Source of the DNA: Cepaea nemoralis
Taxonomy: Eukaryota; Mollusca; Gastropoda; Stylommatophora; Helicidae
Assembly: GCA_014155875.1 (NCBI GenBank)
Contig: JACEFZ010013229.1
Location: 70,001-134,000 of the forward strand
Direction of reading: 5' to 3'
DNA length: 64,000 nucleotides
Below, one piece after another: positions 34,268-46,174 of the stretch (the first letter of the stretch is position 1; each line of letters opens with the position of its first letter). A model generated the notes under the pieces. That model had not been told where the DNA came from. It saw only the letters and a list, made by a program, of their open reading frames with translations, and did not search any database. Position numbers and translations under genes: made by a program.

Positions 34268-36862
34268 TGTTCCGAGATAATTGTACCTATTCACTTGTTG
34301 AAGAATATTCCCATTTACTTGTATATTACACTGTGGTATTTCGTTCTTCCTAGTGACGACCATAATCTGTGTCTTTTTACAATTTAATTCTAACCCTTGT
34401 TGTTCACTGTGTGTAACAACCGCATCTACTAAATTTTGCAGGTCCTGTTCATTGTCTGCAATCAAGACTGTATCATCTGCATATCTAATGTTATTGATGC
34501 ATCGTCCCCCAATGTTGATTCCTTCCATATTTTCAATATTTCTGAAAATATTTTCACTGTACAGGGAAAACAGATCTGGAGACAATACACATCTCTGTCT
34601 CACACCTCTCTTAATAGGCTGATATTGGCTTACTTCATTATCAACTCTTATGGCAGCTTGTTGTTTCCAATATATGTTTTTTACAAGTCTAAGGTCTTTC
34701 CCATCAATTTGTAGATCTTCAAGCATCCTTATCATGTTGACATGTCTCACTTTATCAAAAGCCTTTGTGTAGTCAATAAAGCAAAGGTGTAGATCTTTGT
34801 TTACTTCTATAGAACGTTCGATTACGGTTCTCAGTATAGACACAGCATTTACTGTACCCTTGCCTACTACAAACCCACATTGTTCTTCTCCTATTTCAGG
34901 TTGTATTTTCCTCCTAACTCTTTGCATGATAATTCTTAGCAAAATCTTCGTGATGTGACTCATTATACTAATTGTTCGATGTTGATCACATTCCAAGGCT
35001 CCTGATTTCTTTAGGATTGCAATAAATACAGAATTACATAACTCATGAGGTATATTTCCAGTATCATATATTGTTTTAAGCAGACTGGTAACTTTATCTA
35101 TTCCATATTCTTCTAAAGCATTAATCATTTCTGTTGTGACGCTGTCTGGACCAGGGGTCTTGCCAGATTTCATATGATTAAGAGCATTCTGAACCTCCAT
35201 CTTCAAAATTGCCGGCCCTTCATTGTTATTTTGAACAATATATTGTTCGTCTTTGTTATCGTCATAAAGGTTTTTCACGTAATCTGACCATTCGTGTAAA
35301 ATCTGATCTTTTTCTATTATGACTCTTCCATCTTTTGTCTTTAGGCTGCCTGCTGATGTACGTGTTCTTTGATTAGTAATCTCCTGAATTCTTTTGTGCA
35401 TTAGTTTCGCATTTTTACTGTTGTGTTGTTTTTCAATTTCTCTGCAATTTTTCTCAAGCCATGTTTCTTTAGCCTCCTTACATAAGGTTCTGACTTTTCT
35501 GTGAATTTCTTCATATTTGGCAGGATTATTTTTGTTCTGTCTTCTTGTTTCCATTAGTTGTAAAATTTCTTCAGTCATCCATGTCTTACGGCCCACTTTC
35601 TTTACTTTTGGAATAGTTTTTTCTGCTGCACAACTGATTGAATTCTTCAGCATTTCCCATTGATCATCTACATCTTGAAATAGGATCTCTAGATCAGACA
35701 ATAAATCAAATTTGTTCTTTACTTCTATGTTAAAATTATCTTGTATTTCTTTGTCAGTTTTCAATTTGCACAAGTCATATTTAGGGTTTCCTGCTGTATA
35801 CTTGACTTTCTTTAACTTTACCCTCAATGTGCCAGTAATTAATCTGTGATCACTGTAACAGTCTGCATTTGGAACTGTTTTTACAACTGTTAATGCATTT
35901 CGAAACCTTTTGCTTATCAGGATGTAATCTATCTGGTTTTTAATCCTGCTGTCTGGACTCCTCCATGTCCATAATCTTCTAGGATGTTGTTTAAACCAGG
36001 TGTTTCCTACAACCATTTCTTGTTCTTTTGCCCATTCTACAAGTCTATAACCTCTTTCATTTCTCTCTCCCAAACCATAGTTGCCTACACTGCATCCATC
36101 GCTTTGCTTTCCTAATTTTGCGTTGAAATCACCCATTATGATATTTATTTCTGATTTTTTACAGTTCTTCAAAGCAGACTCCATGTCATTATAAAATTCC
36201 TCTATACTTTCTTCACTGCTTTCACTTGTTGGGGCATATACTTGAATTACATTTATTTTAAAAGGTCTTCCGTTTAATTTTACTAATAGAACTCTGTCTG
36301 ATACAGCCCAATATCCTTCGACAGAATTTGATGATTGCTTATCTAATATAATGGCTACACCTCTTTGCTGTTCTTCTCCCCCCGAGTAAATAATCTTACA
36401 ATCCTCTCCTGTCCTTATCCCTGCTCCTCTCCATCTCGTTTCCGATATTCCTAATATGTTAATCTTCTCTCTCTCCATTTCTTTTTTGATGTCCACCAAC
36501 TTTCCATCTGCATTCATTGTTCTAACATTCCAAGTTCCTACTTTCAATGATATTAATCTTTTGCACCTAGTAGCCTGTTGACGGTCTGGAGTCACCTGGT
36601 GCGCATGACTATCCCTACCGGGCGAGGCTGCTCCTATGGAGCACCCATTTACGCCGTTTCTCTGATTATCGATAAGTGAACACAACATGATTTTCTTGGC
36701 ATGTGTAAAGAAGGTAGTTTGCCATTGCTTTCCTTCCCAGCAGTGACCATACTGGTCAGTGACCGTAGCCATTGTCTCCTCAAAAAAGGAGATCCTCTGC
36801 CTACCGTCGTGAAGGTGGAGACCATAACCTACAACTATCTGTCGGCTGCTCTGCATCTTCAT
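34202..36862 (-). pseudogene. Endonuclease-reverse transcriptase of LINE B2
   Basis: An 886-codon frame, with the last codons supplied by the insert at 34118-34267. The endonuclease spans residues 105-350: LKVGTWNVRTM, GISETRWRG, VYAPTSES, MGDFNAKLG (244), NQIDYIL and SDHRLITG (337). A linker follows. The RT spans about 550-810: SGKTPGPDSVT, EEQCGFVVGKGT, FIDYTKAFDKV (695), GVRQRCVLSPDLF and the catalytic IRYADDTVLIAD (794). The protein continues beyond the insert with VAFSKMKNIL, YIEPVLLYGCEAW and RRRQSQFFGHVMRR to about 33543, in two further frames. The first 70 codons overlap the leader and may not be translated; MATVTDQYGH at residue 31 is another possible start. Confidence 0.87.
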
Positions 36863-37010
36863 CCACCACCTGCACCCATGGCTTCACGTAACCCTGATCG
36901 GGGGGCTAAACGGGTACTCCACCTTGCCCAAGGGTGTCCCGTAGGCTAGCGGAGGGAAGGAGGCGCCTTACTTCTCCTTTGATAGGGGATACCCCTACCC
37001 CGCTACCCCT
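36720..37010 (-). repeat. LINE B 5' leader, arm 1 of a head-to-head inverted repeat
   Basis: Contains CTAAACGGGTACTCCACCTT and CCCGTAGGCTAGCGGAGGGA. The reverse complement of the whole stretch is found at 37797-38095 with scattered differences. The two arms are separated by 786 bp. One arm is the 5' end of LINE B2. The other is a plus-oriented 5' end that breaks off into LINE A'. Confidence 0.9.
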
Positions 37011-37054
37011 TAAAAAAAAACGTAAAAGATACACAGATGGAATAGTAATTTCCA

Positions 37055-37190
37055 CCGGAATCTCGATACATGAAACCCATAAACGAGCACTTTCCCGACG
37101 CTCACTGATTTTTCATCTCATCTCATCTCACCTCATCCTGTTCCGCTTGTACCTTGCGGTGTCGTGATAAAGTACAAGGGGCTTCTCATA
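37055..37190 (-). mobile_element. Mini-SINE with (GATGA)n tail
   Basis: On the minus strand it reads ACGACACCGCAAGGTACAAG, then GATGAGGTGAGATGAGATGA. This is the same 3' module as the 81-bp insert at 4301-4381 and the plus-strand copy at 42216-42311. It lies against the 3' end of the mariner remnant. No target duplication was found here. Confidence 0.6.
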
Positions 37191-37796
37191 TGTCTTTATC
37201 CTGACCATGAAGGAGTAGGCGGAGAAAATTGAAATTTGGCACACTGCTTATTCCTTCTTAATGTAGCCACCACCTGAATGTATGCATTTCTGCCATCTCT
37301 GTGTGACATTGAAAAGACCTTCAGAACAAAACAACCTATTTTTCGAACTAAACCAGTTATCACAAGCCAGTATGACATCTTCGTCACTGTCAAGACGATT
37401 TCCTTTCAGCTGTTTTTTTATGATTTGGTGACTCCAAGTCTTATCTACCGTCCCCATAGTCTTTTACATGTTTTTTCGACCGCCACATGTTGAGCAACTG
37501 GCCACAGCAATCAACCCGTGCTTGTTTCTGTTCACATGTCAGGAGGCGCGGGGCGCACACTTTTCTAATGTTCAGTCTGTTGTGTAAAATTCTAAAAACT
37601 GTACTCTTCCTCAGTTTTGCTGAACCCGATATCTCTGCAATTGTCATTTTCCTATCCTGGTCTATGATTTTCTTCACTTTTATAGCATTTGCATCATTGC
37701 ATTCTGAGGACTGTCGTCCTGGTCTTGGCAGATCTGCAACTTGGGAACGGCCACACATAAACTGCAAACTCCAATGTTTTACAGAAGCATACGAAG
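37191..37796 (-). pseudogene. Mariner transposase remnant, catalytic core deleted
   Basis: The minus-strand frame at 37441-37796 encodes the mariner DNA-binding half: CGRSQVADLPRPGRQS, then KMTIAEISGSAKLRKSTVFR and APRLLTCEQKQARV. The next frame (37248-37457) jumps straight to the transposase C-terminus, NWFSSKNRLFCSEG and TQRWQKCIHSGGGYIKKE. The DD34D catalytic region between them, roughly 150 residues in known mariners, is gone. The N-terminal 40-50 residues were lost where the LINE B leader joins at 37797. The product would have been a cut-and-paste transposase; it cannot be active. Confidence 0.8.
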
Positions 37797-38095
37797 GATA
37801 GGGTAGCGGGGTATGAGTACACCCTATCAAAGGAGAAGTAAGGTGCCTCCTTCCCTCCGCTAGCCTACGGGACACCCTTGGGCAAGGTGGAGTACCCGTT
37901 TAGCCCCCCCCCCCCCCCCAACAGGGTAATGTGAAGCCATGGGAGCAGGTGGTGGATTGGACTTGGGAGTAGCCGACAGATAGTTGTTGATTATGGTTTC
38001 ACGTCAGTGACGGTGGGCAGAGGATCTCTCAGTAGAGACAATGGCTACGGTCATCCGATCAGTATGGTCACTGCCAGGAAGGAAGAATGGTAGAC
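37797..38095 (+). repeat. LINE B 5' leader, arm 2 of the inverted repeat
   Basis: Reverse complement of 36720-37010, including a C14-15 run at about 37905-37919 where the other arm has GGGGGG. It reads on to ATGGCTACGGTCATCCGATC, the start region of the LINE B ORF. It then breaks off at about 38095, where LINE A' begins. Confidence 0.88.
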
Positions 38096-41000
38096 TTCCC
38101 TCCTTATTGATTCCCGGGCAGAGGAGGCTCGTCAGCCTTGGTTGGTATCTCTTCTAAGAGAGGGAACTCTAAATCTCAAACCTCCGCTGCCTTGCGGGTA
38201 TACCCATATCGGAAAGGCTTCGGGAGTAAACCCCGAGGACAAATCCGGAGATGGAGTCCCTAAGGCAATTCCATGTTGTAAACAACATAGTTCTGGCAAC
38301 TCCTGCGACGGCACCGATGCCAAGTTGCATTGGCTACTGCCTTTCCCTTGGTCAACATCGGCGACGTGGAGAGGAGGAACCTGCTACTGGGCAACAGCTG
38401 GTTCTCCGATTTCTATTGCCCAGGCTTGTGCCCTGAAGAGGTCACTTCAGCACCGCGTAAAGCGGTGACACAACATTTGCCGGTTATAAGTCTTAATGCT
38501 CGATTGGCGTAGAGCAAGGCGCCAGGGGCTACTTCCGACGGTGGGAGAAATAATCGTATCTCACTAGACAGCTACCGCCCGCCTAGGCTGGGCAGCCCCC
38601 AGTCAATAAGGTGTTGTCTCACCACGGTTCATCTGCTCCTGAGGGTGTGTGGAGCTTAGGGGAAAATCCTGACACATGGACCGCAATCTATACTTTTGCA
38701 ACATGAAAAAAACAAAACAACCAGCCCTAAGGCTGGGAACATGGAACGTAAGAACCATGACCCCTGGCATCTCAGACGATCTAAACGAGATTGTGGATGC
38801 CCGCAAAACTGCAGTGATAAACAACGAACTACTAAGACTGGGGATAGACATTGTCGCCCTGCAAGAGACCAGACTCCAAGAATCTGGAAGCATCAAGGAA
38901 AGGGATTTCACTTTCTACTGGCATGGCAAGCCGAGCGGAGAGACCAGGGAGCATGAAGTTGGCTTCGCTATCAGAAACAAGCTCCTTAATTCCATCATAT
39001 CACCAAGTGATGGCACTGAAATAATACTGGAGCTCCAACTCCAGACAGAGGCAGGCCCAGTTAGTATTATAAGCGTTTACGCCCCAACACTAACTGCAGC
39101 ATCAGAATCTAAAGACAAGTTCTATTACGACCTTAGCAAAGAAGTCAGTGAAACACCAGAGAAACAACATCTTTTTATCCTGGGGGATTTCAATGCCAGG
39201 TTGGCTCCGACCACAAATCTTGGCCTTCATGTCTAGGACAGTTTGGCGTTGGGAAGATCAATGACAATGGACAACGTCTCTTGGAATTCTGCAGCCACCA
39301 TAATCTGTGCGTGACCAATACCTTCTTTGACACGAAACCTCAACACAAGGTGTCATGGAGGCACCCCAGATCAAAGAACTGGCACCAACTCGACCTGGTG
39401 CTCACTAAACGCAGCAACCTCCGCAATGTACGGCTGACTCGCAGCTATCATAGTGCTGACTGCGACACCGACCATTCACTCGTCTCCAGCAAGGTGAAGA
39501 TAAAGCCCAAGAGAATCTACAGAAGCAGAACAGAAGGAAGACCACGCATTGACACCAGCAGCACCCAGAATAAAGAGAAGGTCAACAAATTCACCCAGGC
39601 TCTAGCGGAGACTCTGCCTGGCCCCACAAACGGAAATTCCACCGAGAGATGGAGTCATTTCGCGACACCATCTATAATACAGCACTATCAACATTTGGCA
39701 AGAAGCAAACTAAGTCAGCCGACTGGTTTGAAGCACACTCTGAAGAGATGCTCCCAGTCCTGGAGATAAAGAGATATGCCTTCTCAGTATATAAACATCA
39801 CCTTCAGAGAAAACATTGCAGGCATTGCGAACGGCCAGAAATAGAGTACAACAAATGGCAAGAAGATGTGCGAACAGGTACTGGCTACAGCTCTCTGCTC
39901 AAATTCAAACTTGTGCAGACACTGGAAATATAAGAGGAATGTACGAGGGCATCAAGCAAGCTGTCGGTCCATCAAAAAATAAGATGGCCCCTTTATGATC
40001 AACTGAGGGGGTAATCATAAAAGATCGAGCGAAACAAATGGATCGCTGGGTAGAACATTACTCAGAGCTATACTCAGTGGATAACACTGTCAGCGAAGAA
40101 GCTCTGGAAGCCATCAATCAACAGTCCACCATGCATGCCCTGGATAACGAACCATGCCTCACAGAAATCAGCGAAGCACTAGACTCTCTCAAATCCGGCA
40201 AGGCACCTGGAAAAGATAATATTCCACCTGAAATTTTAAAATGTAGCAATGAAACAATAATCCCAGAACTGTATGCAATATTTCAGCTCTGCTGGAGAGA
40301 AAAATCAATACCACAAGATATGAAAGACGCAAACATCGTTACCCTTTATAAAAACAAAGGCGACAGAAGCGACTGCAACAACTATCGCAGCATTTCCCTA
40401 TTCAGCATTACAGGCAAGATTTTTGCCAGAGTAAACCTTAAAAGATTACACATTCTTGCTGAAAGAATCTACCCCGAATCGCAGTGCGGATTTAGACCCA
40501 ACAGGTCCACCATCGATATGATTTTCTCACTCCGGCAGCTCCAAGAGAAGTGCAGAGAACAAAGGAAGCCATTATATATTGCCTTCATCGACCTCACAAA
40601 GGCATTTGACCTCGTGAGCAGAAGCGGCCTTGTTAAGGTCCTTGAAAAGGTTGGATGTCCACCCACCCTTCTTAGTCTATTGAAATAATTCCACGAAAAC
40701 ATGCAGGGGACCATTGTATTTGACGGCTCAACATCCCAGTCATTCAGCATCAGCAGCGGAGTAAAGCAGGGCTGCGTGCTTGCTCCTACACTCTTTGGTA
40801 TCTTCTTCGCTGTTCTCTTAAGGCAGGCATTTGGGACTGCCACTGAAGGCATATACCTCCATACAAGATCTGATGGCAAACTTTTTAACCCATCAAGACT
40901 CAAGGCAAAGACCAAGATAAGATCAAGATGCGTAAGATAACTACTTTTTGCAGATGATGCAGCACTGACTACTCATACAGCAGACGATCTCCAAAGGCTC

Positions 41001-41930
41001 ATAGATCGTTTTACTGCCACCTGCAAAGACCTTGGGCTCACCATTAGCCTAAATAAAACACAGGTGATGGAACAAGATGCTGGTGCGCCTCCGTCAATAA
41101 AATTTCTAATTACGAATTGAAGGTCTTCCACGACTTTGTGTATTTGGGGTCGACAATATCAGATAATCTTTCATTAGAGACAGAAATCGACAGACGCATT
41201 GGAAAGGCAGCCACAACATTTTCCAGGCTAGCTAAAAGAGTTTGGGAGAATAATAGACTAACAGAGCGTACAAAAGCTCAAGTATATAAAGCTTGTGTTA
41301 GCACACTACTCTATGGGTCTGAATCCTGGACCCTGTATCAAGACAGGAAAGGAAGTTGAATTCCTTCCACATGAGATGCCTGAGACGTACCTGCTCATAA
41401 CATGGAAAGACCACATAACAAAAAAAAAAACAGGTGCATGAAAGAGCAGATATTACCACAGTGCACACCCTCCTCAAGCAGAGACGCCTCCGGTGGCTGG
41501 GCCACGTATCTCGAATGGAGGATGAACGTATTCCCAAAGATTTTCTTTATGGAGAACTAGCCACAGGAAAGAGGCCAACCGGAAGACCCCAAATGCGATA
41601 TAGGGATGTGTGTAAACAAGATATGAAAACCATTGGAATAGATCCAGACACGTGGGAGATAGGTGTAACAGACAGATGCTCCTGGAGAAGAGATGTACGA
41701 AACGGACTGGTGCTCTTTGAGCGCAATCTGATCCAACAAACTGAGGATAGGCTGCACAGGCTCAAAGCGCAGTCACTTACTGCGGGACTTGCCTCGTCTT
41801 ACAGATGCGGAAACTGTGACAGGGATTGTCACTCTCGCATTGGACTATACAGTCACCAGCGGTGCTGCCAGGCACCTCCCAAGCGTCACAACTCTATAGT
41901 CCTTCAGGACTGAAAGAGGCCTACTACTAC
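38096..41930 (+). mobile_element. LINE A', a frameshifted relative of family A
   Basis: Plus-strand LINE with a leader at about 38096-38675. Parts of the leader near 38520-38610 match the reverse complement of the family A leader at 29020-29070. The coding pieces follow in order to a C2H2 finger at the end (CGNCDRDCHSRIGLYSHQRCC, about 41810-41875). It differs from copies A2-A4 at many residues, so it is a separate, older subfamily. Confidence 0.85.
38676..41913 (+). pseudogene. Endonuclease-reverse transcriptase remnants of LINE A'
   Basis: Pieces in several frames keep family order. The endonuclease at 38676-39236 has LRLGTWNVRTM, ALQETRLQ and LGDFNARL, and continues at 39281 with NWHQLDLV and CDTDHSLV. 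The linker lies at 39649-39998. RT at 40038-40688 has GKAPGKDNIP, CGFRPNRST and FIDLTKAFDLV. After a stop at 40686, RT continues at 40701 with GVKQGCVLAPTLFG. The LLFADDAAL block falls just after a stop at 40939. The C-terminal part is at 41117-41359 and 41434-41913. At least six breaks show it is long dead. Confidence 0.85.
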
Positions 41931-42104
41931 GAAGGACAGACTTCCTCAAACTTTGGCCCCATCTCCCTGTGTATTTGTGTATGTGTTTTACCCTGTAACA
42001 TCAAGAATTTTATCAGTCCAGGCGTCTGATTTCTCCATTTTTCTGACAAACCGTTGGATGTGCAGATCTGGTCAATAGGGTGTGTTGTGCCATGCACCAT
42101 ATCT

Positions 42105-42215
42105 GGAAAACCAGTTGAGGAGGGAAATTCATAATTCATATGTCCATTACAAATTGAATGAGCTATACACGTGCCAAATTTCAATTTTCTCCGCCTACTC
42201 CTTCATGGTCAGACT
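42105..42215 (+). mobile_element. Second mariner 3' end
   Basis: GTGCCAAATTTCAATTTTCT and the sequence through CTACTCCTTCATGGTCAG match the reverse complement of 37195-37245, just after the mariner stop codon. Upstream similarity fades within 50 bases. Only the untranslated end of the transposon is left. Confidence 0.65.
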
Positions 42216-42311
42216 AAAGACTTATGAGAAGCCCCTTGTACTTTATCACGACACCGCAAGGTACAAGCGGAACAGGATGAGGTGAGATGAGATGAGATGA
42301 GAAATCAGTGA
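42216..42311 (+). mobile_element. Mini-SINE with (GATGA)n tail, plus copy
   Basis: GAGAAGCCCCTTGTACTTTA followed by CACGACACCGCAAGGTACAA and a GATGAGATGAGATGA tail, then AAATCAGTGAGC. The minus copy at 37055-37190 has the same neighbours on both sides (mariner end and AAATCAGTGAGC). This block was therefore probably duplicated as one piece. Confidence 0.65.
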
Positions 42312-42349
42312 GCTTACCGGAAGAAAAATAAGAATAAATACAGTGTGTT

Positions 42350-43506
<1,157 letters not shown>

Positions 43507-43577
<71 letters not shown>
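43507..43577. repeat. (TA)n, 71 bp
   Basis: Perfect TA array directly after the A-tail of the SINE-like element. Confidence 0.97.
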
Positions 43578-43579
<2 letters not shown>

Positions 43580-44369
43580 CTGTAGTTTACAACTGACGAG
43601 ACGTGCCAATATATAAAAGGCAGTCTGTTGTTTGTAACTTACGTATGTTAATAAATGGTTGGTAAATAAAGTATACACTTTGTGATTTGTTTTAATTACA
43701 GAGTAAGACAACTTTTCGTCTCTAAAATACCTACGATATTGTGACTACAATATTCTTATGAACATTTCTATCTATCGTATGGAGCTTGCAATGTGACTTT
43801 GACTATCAGTTGAATACAATAAGTCAGAGCGCGCGATCTTGGGCAGGCATTTTAAGGTATAAATAAACATACAGTTAAGTCACGTGGCAAAGCCTGGTAT
43901 TTCGTCAAAGTAATTGAGAATGAGAATAATCGTTTAACCAATGAAAGCTGGCTTTCGTAAAATTATGATCAACTCTTTTGTGCCATTCGAGAATAAATAA
44001 ATCTAATTTGGTATACATATATTATTTCCTTCTAATTTACTTTTTCATCATTACTAAGACTTCTTTGATTGAATGAAAAAATGGCAGTTCAACTTAAAGG
44101 GCGGAATATCAATGCAGTTTTACCTGAACGAATCTTTGAAGTAACGTTACCGCCTTAAAAAATATATTTTCAGAAAAGAAAGGAATTACTCTAATTTGTA
44201 TTTCAAAAGACAACAAATAACATAAACAAAGCAACACAATTGAGCAGCAATTTATAAAACAGCACTGAGGCTTTCCTGTTTCTTTTATCTGGGCCAAATT
44301 GCAGTCAATTATTTTTCAATGCTTTATCGCTGGAAAAAAAAAAAGTATATATCGACGAATGGTATTTTC
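43578..44369. other. No gene seen
   Basis: AT-rich sequence with no recognisable coding region or repeat. Confidence 0.5.
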
Positions 44370-44371
44370 AT

Positions 44372-44411
<40 letters not shown>
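44370..44411. repeat. T12-G30 homopolymer tract
   Basis: Twelve T followed by about 30 G. The G run could fold into quadruplex structures and is prone to length error in sequencing. Confidence 0.9.
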
Positions 44412-44412
<1 letters not shown>

Positions 44413-44436
44413 CTGAACAAGTGTATGCGTTGTAGA

Positions 44437-44730
44437 GATATTCAGTAGCACTATTAGACAAGTTGCAGCCTCGGTTGACCACTAGCTTGTGACTGCCAAC
44501 CCGGGGGTTCATGTGTTCGAATCCCCATTGTGGTAAGGTGCATTGTTACTGATCTCAGCTCACAGGTCGACCCAGCCTACAATGGCTACAAGGGTATTTC
44601 TTGGGAAATAAAAGGGACCGATGTGATACGACCACATCACCCTCGAGCGACGATAGATTTAGTTTATGCGGCTAGCACCATTTTGCCTGATGGCATAACA
44701 CGGGATCTTTAGTTGACTTTTGATACAGAA
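44437..44730 (+). mobile_element. tRNA-derived SINE
   Basis: The head has a strong B box, GTTCGAATCCCC, at about 44515-44526, about 40 bases after GGTTGACCACTAGC, a possible A box. The body contains GGTCGACCCAGCC, which resembles a conserved SINE core as I remember it, and GGGAAATAAAAGGGACC. The 3' limit is near 44720, estimated from the end of recognisable structure. The ORF at 44530 is not a gene. Confidence 0.65.
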
Positions 44731-45782
44731 GAAAATATTCATTACATTAAACAGCATAAGTGAAAACAAACTACCTGTTTTGTTATTGCCATCAACTGTT
44801 GGTCTCTACAGCACTACAGCCCTTACATATGAATGAACACAGGCAGGGATTCTTCAAATAATTACACATCTGGGGGAAGGGGTACGAGATGTCAGGAATT
44901 TGTAGATCCTCTGGTGTTAGGAGTCTGTAACGACCTTGTTACGGCAGCTCGCTAGCCAATGGTCCAAGTCTGACATCTAGCTCTCACCTGTGGCTCCTCG
45001 AAGCTGTCAGCGGCTTTGACAGACCGGGTGAACCATGTGAGGGTAGCAGAATGGTGTTCAGCTCTCAGTGAATTAGGGCTGCCCACCTTACATGCAACAA
45101 GACTGACTGGGCTGAAAGTGAGGTGGCGATCATTACTTGGTTCAATGTACATGACGGCCAGCATCTGAGACGTACTGTCAGGCGTAATGCTCACGGTGAA
45201 GCACCTAGGACACCCTGGCCATCCACTGCACCTGACTCCATGTCCAGTCGCCTCGACTTGTCCTGCCACTGAATTCGCTTAGACACAGATGAGAGATTGA
45301 GGCCAATGACTTTTGCACAACTCTTCATCACTTTAAACCAATTCACCGCGCAAGTCCCAGATTAGACAGGAATCAATAGCAGCAGCAATGGGTCTAGAGG
45401 TGAAATATAACAGAGTTGAAGAGGTATCTCTTGATGTACATGTTGTAGATACAGGTGTTAGACTGTGTGATGTAAGTTAGACAGCAGCTATCCTGCACTC
45501 TCGTATGGTCACTCTCCGCCTAGCTTCGCCGACGTGGGAAGCGTGCACTAATTCTTCGGTATTACCACAAGGATCTGCAATCTCGCCTGAGATGTGCAAT
45601 ATCTACACAAGCAAGATTGCAAACATAGAAACACCAATGATTGGAAGGACACTTACATTTGCAGATTGATGTCATTGAGCAAAGGCACGGGAGATCACGG
45701 CCGCAAGAGTTGCAGGGACAGTACACAACGTTACCGACTGGTGATAACGATATCACACGGTAGGCCAAGAGAAAAGAGGAAA
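44731..45782. other. No gene recognised
   Basis: Short ORFs such as 44952-45269 (minus, 105 codons) show no domain, signal peptide or helix. No tandem or dispersed repeat was recognised. Confidence 0.4.
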
Positions 45783-46174
45783 GGAAGAGAATATTCACAA
45801 ACTTTTGTGAATAATACTGAGCGGTATTCAGAAACGCGGCTGGTCACTTGACGTTTACTACAGCCGCAGTTTGGCTTCAGAAGACTATTATTCTCTATTC
45901 TTGTCTGTCTTATTTTTGCAAGTTGTTTTTCTTCAAACCTCACAATGACGATAGTTGCCGACTACGTACAGTGATATTTTATTTGGCAAATAAAATTCAC
46001 ATTAAACAAAGACATCTATTGGATCCATCGATTCTGACACTCGATCACTCCGTCGCTACCTGGCGGATACCTCGCTCCGGCAATTAATAATGTAGTCAAA
46101 GGTACGTCACGTGACCAGCAGCGTTTGTGAATAATGCTCAGTATTATTCACAAACATTTGTGAATAATCACTTC
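45783..46174. mobile_element. Mutator-like MITE, 392 bp, long inverted repeats
   Basis: The two ends are inverted repeats of about 70 bases (45783-45856 and 46100-46174), sharing TGTGAATAATACTGAGC and GCTGGTCAC with a few mismatches. The repeats contain their own small palindrome of TATTCACAAA type. The flanks are the exact 10-bp direct repeat AAAGAGGAAA (45773-45782 and 46175-46184). Long terminal repeats with a 9-10-bp duplication are the pattern of Mutator-like elements. No transposase is encoded. Confidence 0.75.

Larger units (their letters stand above)
33537..37010 (-). mobile_element. Nearly full-length family B LINE (copy B2)
   Basis: A minus-strand APE-type LINE of about 3.5 kb. Its 3' end lies at a (TGGA)n tail (GGATCCATCCATCCATC at about 33527-33541) and its 5' leader runs to about 37010. 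The leader (36720-37010) is repeated in inverted orientation at 37797-38095. The coding part is interrupted by a 150-bp insert at 34118-34267, by a shift at an A7 run near 33840, and by a 16-bp duplication near 33710-33740. Otherwise it is remarkably intact. The organisation matches the RTE/BovB-like group. Confidence 0.88.

Noticed and set aside
44515..44526. Functional tRNA gene at the strong B box
   Set aside because: The cloverleaf cannot be closed, and the sequence continues into a SINE body.
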